Below, one piece after another: positions 32,537-40,914 of a stretch of DNA of 64,000 bases. A program made the translations under genes and the position numbers. Positions within the stretch are counted from its first letter, which is position 1. Every line of letters begins with the position of its first letter. Source of the stretch: an uncultured Rhodospirillaceae bacterium (GTDB lineage: Bacteria > Pseudomonadota > Alphaproteobacteria > Azospirillales > Azospirillaceae); contig CALBDS010000001.1 of the NCBI GenBank assembly GCA_937927415.1, forward strand, positions 310,001-374,000. The letters run 5' to 3'. The notes beneath the pieces were generated by a model. It was not told the origin of the DNA, did no database searches, and saw nothing but the letters and a program-made list of their open reading frames with translations.

Positions 32537-34993
32537 CTAGAGATCCAGTCTTCCCTGCCCGCCTTTTGCGGGGGGCAGCGTTTCCGGCATCGCTTCGGCC
32601 ACCAGTTCGGCGGCGGCCTGTTCCAGCAATTCGTCGGTGGCGCTGCCCGACACCCGTTCCCGCCCGATCTCCAGAATGACCGGCACCGCCAGCGGCGAAA
32701 TGCGGTCCAGATCCTGGCGCACGATCCGCCCGCGCACACGGGCCAGGAAATCGCCGAGGCGCCGCACGTCGGTCAGGCCGCCCGCCGCATCCGCCCGCGT
32801 GGCGCGCAGCAGCAGGTGCCCCGGATCGTGCCGCCGCAGCACGTCGTAAATCAGGTCGGAGGAAAAGGTCACCTGCCGCCCGGTCTTTTCCTGCCCCGGA
32901 TGGCGGCGGTCGATGATGCCGGTGATGAGCGCCACGTTGCGGAATGTGCGCCGCAGCATGGAGGATTCATCCATCCACTCCTCCAGATCGTCGCCCAGCA
33001 TGTCCTGATGGAACAGCGCGTCCATGTCGGAGGGCGTGCGCAGGCTCCACACCGCCAGCACGTAATCGGTGGCGACGAAGCCCAGCGGCCCGGCCCCCAT
33101 GCGCTCCATCCGCCGGGTCAGCAGCATCCCCAGCGTCTGGTGGGCGTTGCGCCCCTCGAAGGCATAGGCCACCAGGAAGCGTTTGCCGTGGTGGGGAAAG
33201 GTTTCCACCAGCAGCCCGTCGCGCCCCGGCAGCACCGACCGCCACCGCTGGAGCCGCAGCCATTCCTGAACGGCGTCGGGCAGCCCGGCCCAGGCGGCGG
33301 GATCGGCCAGCAGCCCGCGCACCCGTTCGGCCAGATGGGTGGACAGGGGCAGCCGCCCGCCGGCATAGACCGGCACCTTGGGATCGCCGGTGCCGCCCTT
33401 GCCCACCACCGCCTCCATCTCCCGCACGCCGAGGAAGGTGACGATCTGCCCGGCAAAGGCAAAGGTATCGCCGGGGGTCAGGCCCTGGATGAAATACTCC
33501 TCCACCTCCCCCAGCACGATGCCGCGGTTCAGGCGCACGCGCAGCATGGCTTCCTGCACGATGGTGCCGGCGTTCAGGCGGTATTGCCGCATCGCTTGAG
33601 CCGAGGCGACGGCCCAGCGCCCGTCCTCCCCCTGTGTCAGCCGGCGGAACCGTTCGTAGCTGCCCAGCGCGTAGCCGCCGGTCGCCACGAAATCCAGCAC
33701 GTCGTCGAAATCGTCCCGCGGCAACCCGGCATAGGGGGCGGCGGTGATGATCTCCTCGTACAGCTCATCGGCGGCGAAGGGGGCCGCACAGCCCATGCCC
33801 AGCACATGCTGGGCCAGCACGTCCAGCCCGCCCGGCCGCGGCGGGTCGCCGTCCAGCGTGTGTTCGCGCACGGCATCGGCCGCGGCACGGCATTCCAGCA
33901 CCTCGAAACGGTTGCCGGGGACCAGCAGGGCGCGGCTGGGTTCGTCCAGCCGGTGGTTGGCCCGGCCGATGCGCTGCACCAGCCGGCTGGCCCCCTTGGG
34001 CGCGCCCATCTGCACCACCAGATCCACCGACGCCCAGTCGATGCCCATGTCCAGCGACGAGGTGGCGACCACCGCCCGCAGGTCGCCGCGGGCCATGGCC
34101 GCTTCCACCTTGCGCCGCTGCTCAGGCGACAGCGAACCGTGGTGCAAAGCGATGGGCAGGGTGTCGTCGTTGATCCGCCACAACGCCTGAAAGATCAGTT
34201 CGGCCTGGGCGCGGGTGTTGACGAAGACCAGCACCGTCCGGTGGCGGCGGATCTCCTCGTACACTTCCCTCAGGGCGTGCATGGCCATGTGCCCGGCCCA
34301 GGGCAGCCGTTCGCGGGTGTCGAGGATGTCCACCCGCGGCTCGGCCCCCGCCCGCCCCTGGATCAGCCGCACGTCACCCCCATCGGCATGGCCGGTGCGC
34401 GACAGCCACGCCAGCAGGTGCGCCGGCTCCGCCACCGTGGCCGACAGCCCCACCCGCCGGGCCGCCGGAGCCAGCCGCCCCAGCCGCGCCAGCCCCAGCG
34501 CCAGCAAATCGCCGCGCTTGGTGCCGGCCAGGGCGTGCAGCTCGTCCACGATCACCGCGCGCAAGGGGCGGAAGATGTCGCCCGCGTCCGGGTAGGACAG
34601 CATCAGCGCCAGGCTTTCCGGCGTGGTCATCAGGATGTGCGGCGGGTGGGCGCGCTGGCGCCGCCGCTTGGCCTCCGGCGTGTCGCCGGTGCGGGTTTCG
34701 GCGCGGATGGGCAGGCGCATTTCCGCCACCGGAATCTCCAGGTTCCGCTGCACGTCCACCGCCAGCGCCTTCAGCGGCGAGATGTAAAGGGTGTGCAGCC
34801 CGTCGCGGGGCCGTTCGGACAGTTCGATCAGGCTGGCCAGGAACCCGGCCAGCGTCTTGCCGCCGCCGGTGGGGGCGATCAGCAGCGCGCTCGCCCCCTC
34901 GGCCGCGGCCTGGACCATGGCGCGCTGGTGGGCGTGCGGCTCCCACCCGCGGGTGCGGAACCAGCCGAGAATGTTGGGAGGAATGAGCGGCAT
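32537..34993 (-). CDS. Ligase-associated DNA damage response DEXH-box helicase (Lhr-like)
   Basis: An 818-residue superfamily 2 helicase (TIGR04121-type). RecA domain 1 has Q-motif HQRAM, Walker A APTGGGKT (40-47), TTPES and DELH (150-153); domain 2 has VFVNTRAQAELIF and the arginine-finger motif VQRIGRANHR. The C-terminal half is the Lhr-type winged-helix and beta-rich part ending near LLEQAAAELVAEAMPE. It fits the ligase/exonuclease pair 3 kb away and PdeM 5 kb farther, and should remodel damaged DNA. No strong ribosome site is seen; the ATG was chosen by length. Confidence 0.9.
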   Translation of the reverse strand: MPLIPPNILGWFRTRGWEPHAHQRAMVQAAAEGASALLIAPTGGGKTLAGFLASLIELSERPRDGLHTLYISPLKALAVDVQRNLEIPVAEMRLPIRAETRTGDTPEAKRRRQRAHPPHILMTTPESLALMLSYPDAGDIFRPLRAVIVDELHALAGTKRGDLLALGLARLGRLAPAARRVGLSATVAEPAHLLAWLSRTGHADGGDVRLIQGRAGAEPRVDILDTRERLPWAGHMAMHALREVYEEIRRHRTVLVFVNTRAQAELIFQALWRINDDTLPIALHHGSLSPEQRRKVEAAMARGDLRAVVATSSLDMGIDWASVDLVVQMGAPKGASRLVQRIGRANHRLDEPSRALLVPGNRFEVLECRAAADAVREHTLDGDPPRPGGLDVLAQHVLGMGCAAPFAADELYEEIITAAPYAGLPRDDFDDVLDFVATGGYALGSYERFRRLTQGEDGRWAVASAQAMRQYRLNAGTIVQEAMLRVRLNRGIVLGEVEEYFIQGLTPGDTFAFAGQIVTFLGVREMEAVVGKGGTGDPKVPVYAGGRLPLSTHLAERVRGLLADPAAWAGLPDAVQEWLRLQRWRSVLPGRDGLLVETFPHHGKRFLVAYAFEGRNAHQTLGMLLTRRMERMGAGPLGFVATDYVLAVWSLRTPSDMDALFHQDMLGDDLEEWMDESSMLRRTFRNVALITGIIDRRHPGQEKTGRQVTFSSDLIYDVLRRHDPGHLLLRATRADAAGGLTDVRRLGDFLARVRGRIVRQDLDRISPLAVPVILEIGRERVSGSATDELLEQAAAELVAEAMPETLPPAKGGQGRLDL

Positions 34994-35108
34994 GGTCGGA
35001 TCCGGAAGGGGTACCCTCTGACCCTAAGCGTTGATTGATCTGTTCAGCACACTGATTATCGCGTTATTGTTGTGGATGCTTGAGGAGGGCGTGCTTGAGG
35101 GGTGACAA

Positions 35109-35534
35109 ATGTACACGAATGAGGAAATCAACGATATCAATCGTGTGAGGCGGCACGGGAACAATCATACCCCGACCACGTTCGTCGGGCTGATCGAACT
35201 GCAGAACCAGATCGCCCACAGGCCCGCCGCCACCTCATCCACGTCGAGCGGAGGGGGCAGCCCCATGTTCGACGACAGCGAGTTCGGGATTTTTGCCCGG
35301 ATTTTGCTGTTTTTCAGCCGGCTTGCGACCTTTCCCGCCTCCCTCTACGCCGCGTGGCGGATCTGGTTGTTCATGGCGGAAAATGTGACGGTCGGGCAAG
35401 GATGGGCGTTCTTCAACGTGCTGATTCTGCCCTGCTTTTCACTCGTTGCCGGCTTTGGCGTGGTGATGATGCTGGGCGATGCCCTTATCAAGATGGCGAT
35501 GCGCCAGTGCCCCCGGGTCTTTCTGGCCCGATGA
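35109..35534 (+). CDS. Small membrane protein of unknown function
   Basis: A 141-residue frame with ribosome site GAGGGGTGAC before the ATG. Two TM segments are visible: IFARILLFFSRLATFPASLYAAWRIWLF and FFNVLILPCFSLVAGFGVVMML. The first 52 residues are polar with a Ser/Thr-rich stretch. An internal ATG at 35265 follows GGAGGGGGC and would give an 88-residue form. No family is recognised. It lies between the divergent helicase gene and the rhomboid gene. Confidence 0.6.
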   Translation: MYTNEEINDINRVRRHGNNHTPTTFVGLIELQNQIAHRPAATSSTSSGGGSPMFDDSEFGIFARILLFFSRLATFPASLYAAWRIWLFMAENVTVGQGWAFFNVLILPCFSLVAGFGVVMMLGDALIKMAMRQCPRVFLAR

Positions 35535-35671
35535 GATGACCGGGGGCTTCCGGCGGGAACGTTTTCCCGCGTCCCCCGAACCCCATATCTGGTTGGATGC
35601 CTTCCATACGCTGCGCACTGTCTGCGCCGGTGTGTGGGGCCGGTGATTCAGGGGATGCGGGGGAGCGGCCG

Positions 35672-36478
35672 ATGGTCTGGGTGGCGGTGGGGGCCGGCAA
35701 TCCGCAGCACCTCAGGGGGGTGGCGACGGTCAACCGCGCCCTGATCCTGGTCTGCGTGGCAGCGTTCATCCTGGGGCCGCTGCCGGAGAAGTACGCCTTC
35801 CTCCCCGCCTATCTGTTCGGCACGCCGGAGATGCCGGGGCTGATGTCCCTGGAAAGCGGGCTTCTGGGGCTGGTGGGGCATGTGTTCCTGCACGCCGATC
35901 CCATCCACATCGTCACCAACATGATCGCGCTGTGGATCTTCGGCGACGCCGTGGAGGATGCGCTGGGCCATGGGCGCTATCTGCTGTTCTTCTTCCTGTG
36001 CGCCGCCGCCGGGGCGCTGGCCGAGGGCGCCATGACGCCGGAGCCGCTGCGCCCGCTGGTGGGGGCCAGCGGGGCGATTTCCGGGGTGATGGGGGCCTAT
36101 CTGCTGCTGCACCCCCACGCGCGCATCCTGGTGCTGCTCTTCCTGCGCATTCCGGTGCTGCTGCCGGCGTCGGTCCTGGTGGGTGGGGATCTGGCGGCCA
36201 ATGTGGCGATGGTGGTGCTGCGCCCGCAAGACGCCGCCGTGGACGATGTGGCGTGGTGGGCGCATCTGGGCGGGTTCGCCGCCGGGATGCTGCTGGTGGT
36301 GGTGATGCGCCGCCGCGGCGTGCCGCTGTTCCACCCGCCATCGGCCTATCCGCCCGTGCCGTTCCCGCGGGTGCAGCGGATCGTGCCGGACATGTTTTCC
36401 CCGCGCGGGGCACGGCGGGCGGCGGGAAAGGCGGTGCTGTATCTGGCGCTGGTGCTGCTGCTCATCGGGACGCTGTAG
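35672..36478 (+). CDS. Rhomboid family intramembrane serine protease
   Basis: A 268-residue polytopic membrane protein. Catalytic Ser133 is in GASGAISGVMGAY and His198 in WWAHLGGFAAGMLL; an HIVTNMIALWIFG helix carries the conserved Asn, so the dyad is complete. Six or seven TM segments are visible. It would cut membrane proteins within the bilayer; the substrate is unknown. Start ATG 35672 has GGGGGAGC six bases upstream, better than the 25-codon-longer frame. Confidence 0.88.
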   Translation: MVWVAVGAGNPQHLRGVATVNRALILVCVAAFILGPLPEKYAFLPAYLFGTPEMPGLMSLESGLLGLVGHVFLHADPIHIVTNMIALWIFGDAVEDALGHGRYLLFFFLCAAAGALAEGAMTPEPLRPLVGASGAISGVMGAYLLLHPHARILVLLFLRIPVLLPASVLVGGDLAANVAMVVLRPQDAAVDDVAWWAHLGGFAAGMLLVVVMRRRGVPLFHPPSAYPPVPFPRVQRIVPDMFSPRGARRAAGKAVLYLALVLLLIGTL

Positions 36479-36563
36479 GGCACCGCTTGCACCGGCGCGG
36501 CCAAGCTGGAACACTGCGCCCCGCCGAACGGCGACAGCAGCATTGGAAAAGCGAGAGGCAGAC

Positions 36564-37448
36564 ATGACGGAACCCGGCACCCCCCCGGTCTTGGGCGTGA
36601 TCGGCGGCAGCGGCGTTTACGACATCGACGGGCTGACCGATACCCGGTGGGTCACGGTGGACTCCCCCTTCGGCGCGCCGTCGGATGCGCTGCTGACCGG
36701 CGTGCTGGGCGGGCAGAAGCTGGTGTTCCTGCCCCGCCACGGCCGTGGCCACCGCATCCCCCCGACCGAGGTCAATTACCGCGCCAACATCGACGCGCTG
36801 AAGCGTCTGGGGGTCACGGAAATCCTGTCGGTGTCGGCGGTGGGGTCGCTGAAGGAGCACCTGCCCCCCGGCACCTTCGTCATCGCCGACCAGTTCATCG
36901 ACCGCACCTTCGCCCGCAACAAATCGTTCTTCGGCACCGGGCTGGTGGCCCATGTGGCGCTGGGGCATCCGGTGTGCGCCCGTCTGGGCGACCGGGTGGA
37001 AGAGGTGCTGAAGGCCCAGGATGTGAAGTACCAGCGCGGCGGCACCTATCTGGTGATGGAAGGGCCGCAGTTCTCCACGCTCGCGGAATCAGAGCTGTAC
37101 CGGAGCTGGGGGTGCGACGTGATCGGCATGACCAACATGCCGGAAGCCAAATTGGCCCGCGAGGCGGAGATGTGCTACGCCACCGTCGCCATGGTCACCG
37201 ATTACGACTGTTGGCATCCCGAACATGATGCGGTGACCGTGGACGCCATCGTCAAGGTGCTGCTGGGCAATGCGGAAACCGCCCGCGGGGTGGTCCGCGG
37301 GCTGGCGCCCATGATCGGCGGGCGCACCGCGGCGTGTGAAAAGGGCTGCCACCGCGCCCTGGACAACGCCATCATCACCGCCCCCGACAAACGCGACCCG
37401 GCCGTCGTCGCCAAACTGGACGCGGTGGCGGGCCGGGTGCTGGGCTGA
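36564..37448 (+). CDS. mtnP: S-methyl-5'-thioadenosine phosphorylase
   Basis: A 294-residue purine nucleoside phosphorylase-family enzyme that splits methylthioadenosine into adenine and methylthioribose-1-phosphate. Motifs: IGGSGVYDIDGL with the phosphate loop, FLPRHGRGHRIPPTEVNYRANI, GTYLVMEGPQFSTLAES, and MTNMPEAKLAREAEMCYATVAMVTDYDCWH. GAGAGG precedes the ATG. It follows the rhomboid gene by 85 bases. Confidence 0.95.
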   Translation: MTEPGTPPVLGVIGGSGVYDIDGLTDTRWVTVDSPFGAPSDALLTGVLGGQKLVFLPRHGRGHRIPPTEVNYRANIDALKRLGVTEILSVSAVGSLKEHLPPGTFVIADQFIDRTFARNKSFFGTGLVAHVALGHPVCARLGDRVEEVLKAQDVKYQRGGTYLVMEGPQFSTLAESELYRSWGCDVIGMTNMPEAKLAREAEMCYATVAMVTDYDCWHPEHDAVTVDAIVKVLLGNAETARGVVRGLAPMIGGRTAACEKGCHRALDNAIITAPDKRDPAVVAKLDAVAGRVLG

Positions 37449-37456
37449 ACGGAAAC

Positions 37457-37480
37457 GGCGCCAGTGATGTCACTGGCGCC
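37457..37480. terminator. Perfect 10-base-pair hairpin at the convergent mtnP end
   Basis: GGCGCCAGTG, loop ATGT, CACTGGCGCC: a perfect ten-base stem. It begins nine bases past the mtnP stop and contains the stop codon of the opposing small gene. There is no T-run, so termination may be poor; it may mainly protect or process transcript ends. Confidence 0.65.
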
Positions 37481-37688
37481 GAGCGATGATGCCGCTGCGC
37501 TGCCGCTGGGGGGATGGGGCGCTCCGCGCCTCCTCCTGCCCGCGGCGGAAGCCTTCGCGCTCGGCGGCGTCGATGGCGTCGGCCAGTTGCCGTTCGAAAC
37601 TGCGTTCGGCAACGGGTGAATAAAGATCGATGCGGAACTGTTGTTGAAGGCGCCAGCGCAGAATCTGCGCACGCTGCAAAGCCGTCAT
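37470..37688 (-). CDS. Small hydrophilic protein of unknown function
   Basis: A 72-residue helical protein, MTALQRAQILRWRLQQQ at the start and RSFERQLADAIDAAEREGFRRG in the middle; Arg/Gln-rich with low-complexity end. The ATG follows GGGGGCGGTGGA. No family is recognised. It is plausible from its helix-forming codon pattern and ribosome site but could be a chance frame. It is convergent with mtnP, and its stop lies inside the hairpin noted there. Confidence 0.5.
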   Translation of the reverse strand: MTALQRAQILRWRLQQQFRIDLYSPVAERSFERQLADAIDAAEREGFRRGQEEARSAPSPQRQRSGIIARRQ

Positions 37689-37923
37689 TCCACCGCCCCC
37701 TTTGCTGCTCCAACCCTGACAGCAAGCATGAGCGTGCTGCACCGCAAGAGCAAGGGGCCAAAGGGGACATCATCCTGTCCCTTTGTCCGGCTTCTTTATC
37801 TGGGCTTGTGCAAACAAGGTATGACCCGATGCCATAGGTCGGGTCACTGAAAAGATAAGGTCGGGCTACCAAAAGCCGGAACGGCACCGATGCGCGGCGG
37901 AACCGTTCCGGGAAACGCCGCGG

Positions 37924-38331
37924 TCAGTGGCGGGTGCGGGCCGGGGTCACGTACACGCCGTCCCAATCGACGCCGAACAGGGCGTCTTCACCGGCGTCTT
38001 CCACCAGATCCTCATACTCGGCGGAATCGATCACGCCGAAGATCGACGCGGTTCCCGACGAATCGAGATCGCAGGTGATGACCTGATCCGCCACCTCAAC
38101 CGAGGTGAAGAAGATTTCCGGCAGTTCCATCGCATCCAGTTCGGCCGCCACCCGGCATTCGATCTGATGAGCGATGAAGGCCGGCATGGCGGCGCGAATC
38201 TTGGCCGCCTGGGCGGTCCAGATGATGCGTTGGACCCGTGCGGGGTTCTGATCCTCGACCTCGGACAGGGACGGATTGGCGGCCATGGTAATCATTCGGG
38301 ACATCAGGTTCGAAGAGCTGGACGCGCGCAT
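37924..38331 (-). CDS. Hypothetical acidic protein
   Basis: A 135-residue hydrophilic protein with no recognised family. It has a helical central part (RVQRIIWTAQAAKIRAAMPAFIAHQIECRVAAELDAM), a beta-like FFTSVEVADQVITCDLDS and an acidic stretch (EYEDLVEDAGEDALFGVDWDG). Two Cys are present. A strong GGAGG ribosome site precedes the ATG. The 167-base leader is AT-rich and contains the inverted repeat CCCTT-ACGC-AAGGG (38435-38448), which may be its operator. It is probably real; its role is unknown. Confidence 0.65.
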   Translation of the reverse strand: MRASSSSNLMSRMITMAANPSLSEVEDQNPARVQRIIWTAQAAKIRAAMPAFIAHQIECRVAAELDAMELPEIFFTSVEVADQVITCDLDSSGTASIFGVIDSAEYEDLVEDAGEDALFGVDWDGVYVTPARTRH

Positions 38332-38498
38332 AATGACCTCCGTTGTAGATGGCCCTAGCGTCAGTCCTAGGCGGTTAACGGCGGCTTAAGACGGATAGGG
38401 GCAGAAGTCGTACCCAAATAGTAGAGGCCCTACGCCCTTACGCAAGGGGTAAAACGAACATTTCTTGAGTATTAAGTGATTTTACGGATCCCGCCCGG

Positions 38499-39476
38499 TC
38501 ACAGCCGGGGCCGCGGGGCCTGGCTCTTGGGCGAGAGGGGCTTCGGCGGCAGGCCTGCCACCGCCTGCTGTTCGGAATACGCGGCGGCCACCGTCGCGGC
38601 AACGCGCGCATTGTCACACACCAGCGCAATATTGGCTTTCAGGCTGTCGCCGCCGGTCAACTCGGCCACCCGCGCCAGCAGGAAGGGGGTGACCGCCTTG
38701 CCGTGGATGCCCTGGCGGTCCGCATCATCCAGCGCGACGGCGATGGCCGCGTCCATGGCCGCGGCGTCGGCGGCATCGGCCTCCGGCACCGGGTTGGCCA
38801 GAACGACGCCCCCGCCCAGCCCCAGGCGCCACTTGATGCCCATGATCCGCGCCACCTCTTCGGCCGTGTCGCAGCGGTGGCTGACCGCCAGCCCCGACGA
38901 CCGGGTGTAGAAGGCCGGGAACTCCCCGGTGCCGAATCCCAGCACCGGCACCCCGCGGGTTTCCAGATATTCCAGCGTCTTGGGCAGGTCGAGGATCGAT
39001 TTGGCCCCCGAACACACCACGCAGACGTCGGTGCGTGCCAGCTCCTCCAGATCGGCGGAAATGTCGAAGCTGGTGTCCGCCCCGCGGTGGACGCCGCCAA
39101 GGCCCCCGGTGGCGAACACCGCGATGCCGGCCAGCCGGGCGCCGATCATGGTGGCCGACACCGTGGTCGCCCCGATGCCGCCGGTCGCCAGCGCCACCGG
39201 CAGGTCGCGACGGCTGAGCTTCATCACCGCCGGCCCCTGGGCCAGCCGTTCCAGATCCTCGTCTTCCAGACCGATGCGGATGCGCCCGTCCAGCACCGCC
39301 ACCGTCGCCGGCACCGCCCCGGCATCGCGCACCACCGCTTCCACCCGCCGGGCGGTGGCGAGATTGTCGGGATAGGGCATGCCGTGGGCGATGATGGTGG
39401 ATTCCAAGGCGACCACCGGGCGGCGGCGCTGGATGGCATCGGCCACCGCGGGCGTGATGGACAGGAATTCGTGCAT
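38499..39476 (-). CDS. psuG: Pseudouridine-5'-phosphate glycosidase
   Basis: A 325-residue enzyme that splits pseudouridine 5'-phosphate into ribose-5-phosphate and uracil. Motifs are VVALESTIIAHGMPYP, TVAVLDGRIRIGL, VALATGGIGATTVSATM, VFATGGLGGVHRG, and the Schiff-base Lys159 in SGAKSILDLPKT. PsuK kinase is not next to it, though the two are often fused or adjacent. The C-terminal tail is Pro-rich. Convergent to nothing; its own promoter is in the AT-rich region beyond. Confidence 0.95.
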   Translation of the reverse strand: MHEFLSITPAVADAIQRRRPVVALESTIIAHGMPYPDNLATARRVEAVVRDAGAVPATVAVLDGRIRIGLEDEDLERLAQGPAVMKLSRRDLPVALATGGIGATTVSATMIGARLAGIAVFATGGLGGVHRGADTSFDISADLEELARTDVCVVCSGAKSILDLPKTLEYLETRGVPVLGFGTGEFPAFYTRSSGLAVSHRCDTAEEVARIMGIKWRLGLGGGVVLANPVPEADAADAAAMDAAIAVALDDADRQGIHGKAVTPFLLARVAELTGGDSLKANIALVCDNARVAATVAAAYSEQQAVAGLPPKPLSPKSQAPRPRL

Positions 39477-39834
39477 CGGGGTGCCGGGGTCAGGAACGTC
39501 GCCGCCAGAATGCCCTTACGCCACCCATCGCGCAATGGGCTGGAAAGACCATAACAAAAATGCCCCAAAGCAAAAGTCATTACAGGGATTAAGGATATGG
39601 ATGTAAGACAAAATGCCAGTTTCGAAACACCGTCAGATTGGATAGAATAAAAAGAGTGGGCAAGGTGCCGGATATCCGGACAAAATACAGGGCTATCGGA
39701 GTCGGCATTCCTTGAACGGTGCCGCCCGTGACCGCAAACACAATTGTCAGCGACACTGACATATTTCGGTGCCTGCCCAAAATCTCACTCGGGAAGACGA
39801 TCCCGCCCCACGGACTGCGGGACCGGAGGACGGT
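39477..39834. other. Intergenic region with two inverted repeats
   Basis: Between the divergent psuG and the small plus-strand gene. CCGGATATCCGG (39668-39679) is a perfect 12-base palindrome, and TGTCAG-CGACA-CTGACA (39745-39761) is a perfect six-base inverted repeat with a five-base spacer; both look like operator half-sites. No T-run follows. About 39545-39660 is AT-rich. No gene is seen. Confidence 0.5.
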
Positions 39835-40035
39835 ATGTTGACGTATCAGGAACTTTTGGCTCAGCGCGCGGGGCTGGCGCCGCGCAACCGGCAGCGGACC
39901 AATCCCGCCACCGACACCACCGAAGAACGGCGAATGGACGCGGTGGGCCGGCGTCTGGCCCGCAACCCGGCCCTGGCCGCCCGCGTGTCGGAAGCGACGC
40001 CGCACGGCACCGACGAAGCGCCGCCCCGGCCGTGA
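39835..40035 (+). CDS. Short hypothetical protein
   Basis: A 66-residue, Arg-rich, disordered-looking frame (MLTYQELLAQRAGLAPRNRQ...). GGAGGAC lies just before the ATG. No family is recognised. Its lone position with the two inverted repeats upstream and PdeM downstream gives no clear role. Reality is uncertain. Confidence 0.42.
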   Translation: MLTYQELLAQRAGLAPRNRQRTNPATDTTEERRMDAVGRRLARNPALAARVSEATPHGTDEAPPRP

Positions 40036-40137
40036 CCGGACGGCACGCCGGGGGACGATTCTGAACACTCCCCGGCGGGGGTGGAAACGTGCTAAGGGGC
40101 GCGCCTGTTCCCATGCCCGCCCCTGCCCCGTTTTTCG

Positions 40138-40821
40138 ATGATGCCGCCTGCCGCCTTGCGTTTTTATGGTGTGGACCTGCTGGCCGATCCGGCGGGGGCG
40201 TTGCTGTGGCCCGAGGCGGGGCTGATGGCGGTGGCCGACCTGCACCTGGAAAAGGGATCGGCCTTTGCCGGACGCGGGCGCTTTCTGCCCCCCTATGACA
40301 CGCGGGTGACCCTGGACCGGCTGGCGGAGGCGCTGGAGCGTCACCGTCCAGCCCGCGTCCTGTGCCTTGGCGACAGTTTCCACGACCGCACCGCCGGAGG
40401 ACGGCTGGACCCGGACGACCGGCAGCGGCTGGCGGCCCTGACCACGGCTGTGGACTGGGTGTGGATCACCGGCAACCACGATCCCGAACCGCCTGTTGGT
40501 CTGGGCGGGCGGGTGGTGGACGAGGAACGCATCGGCCCGCTGGTCTTCCGCCACGAATCGCAGCCGGGTGCGGTGGGGGAGGTGTCGGGACACCTGCATC
40601 CGGTCGCCACCGTGCGCCTGCCCGGCCAGACGGTGCGGGAACGCTGCTTCGCCGTGGGCACGGAACGGCTGCTGCTGCCGGCCTTCGGCGCCTATGCCGG
40701 CGGGCTGAACGTCTGTGATCCCGCCTGCGGCACCGTTCTGGGGCCGGTGTTCGAGGTGCATCTGATGGCCCGCGGCCGCATCCACCGCTTCCCCGCCGCC
40801 CGCCTGTCACCCGGACGATAG
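40138..40821 (+). CDS. pdeM: Ligase-associated DNA damage response endonuclease PdeM
   Basis: A 227-residue calcineurin-like metallophosphoesterase (TIGR04123-type). The binuclear metal site motifs are complete: ADLHLEKG (Asp34, His36), LGDSFHDR (Asp79), GNHD (112-115) and SGHLHP (His152, His154). Its usual partners, the cisplatin-response ligase, its exonuclease and the Lhr-like helicase, all lie within the previous 12 kb. It should be a nuclease in the same repair pathway. The ATG lacks a clear ribosome site; a shorter ATG one codon later is equally possible. Confidence 0.88.
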   Translation: MMPPAALRFYGVDLLADPAGALLWPEAGLMAVADLHLEKGSAFAGRGRFLPPYDTRVTLDRLAEALERHRPARVLCLGDSFHDRTAGGRLDPDDRQRLAALTTAVDWVWITGNHDPEPPVGLGGRVVDEERIGPLVFRHESQPGAVGEVSGHLHPVATVRLPGQTVRERCFAVGTERLLLPAFGAYAGGLNVCDPACGTVLGPVFEVHLMARGRIHRFPAARLSPGR

Positions 40822-40914
40822 GCTGCGGCGGCCCGCTCAGTTACACGTCTTGTTAACGAAGCATAAACTATGGTGTTCCCGCCGAATCGTCGAACGGGGG
40901 GGAAACGCACGATC

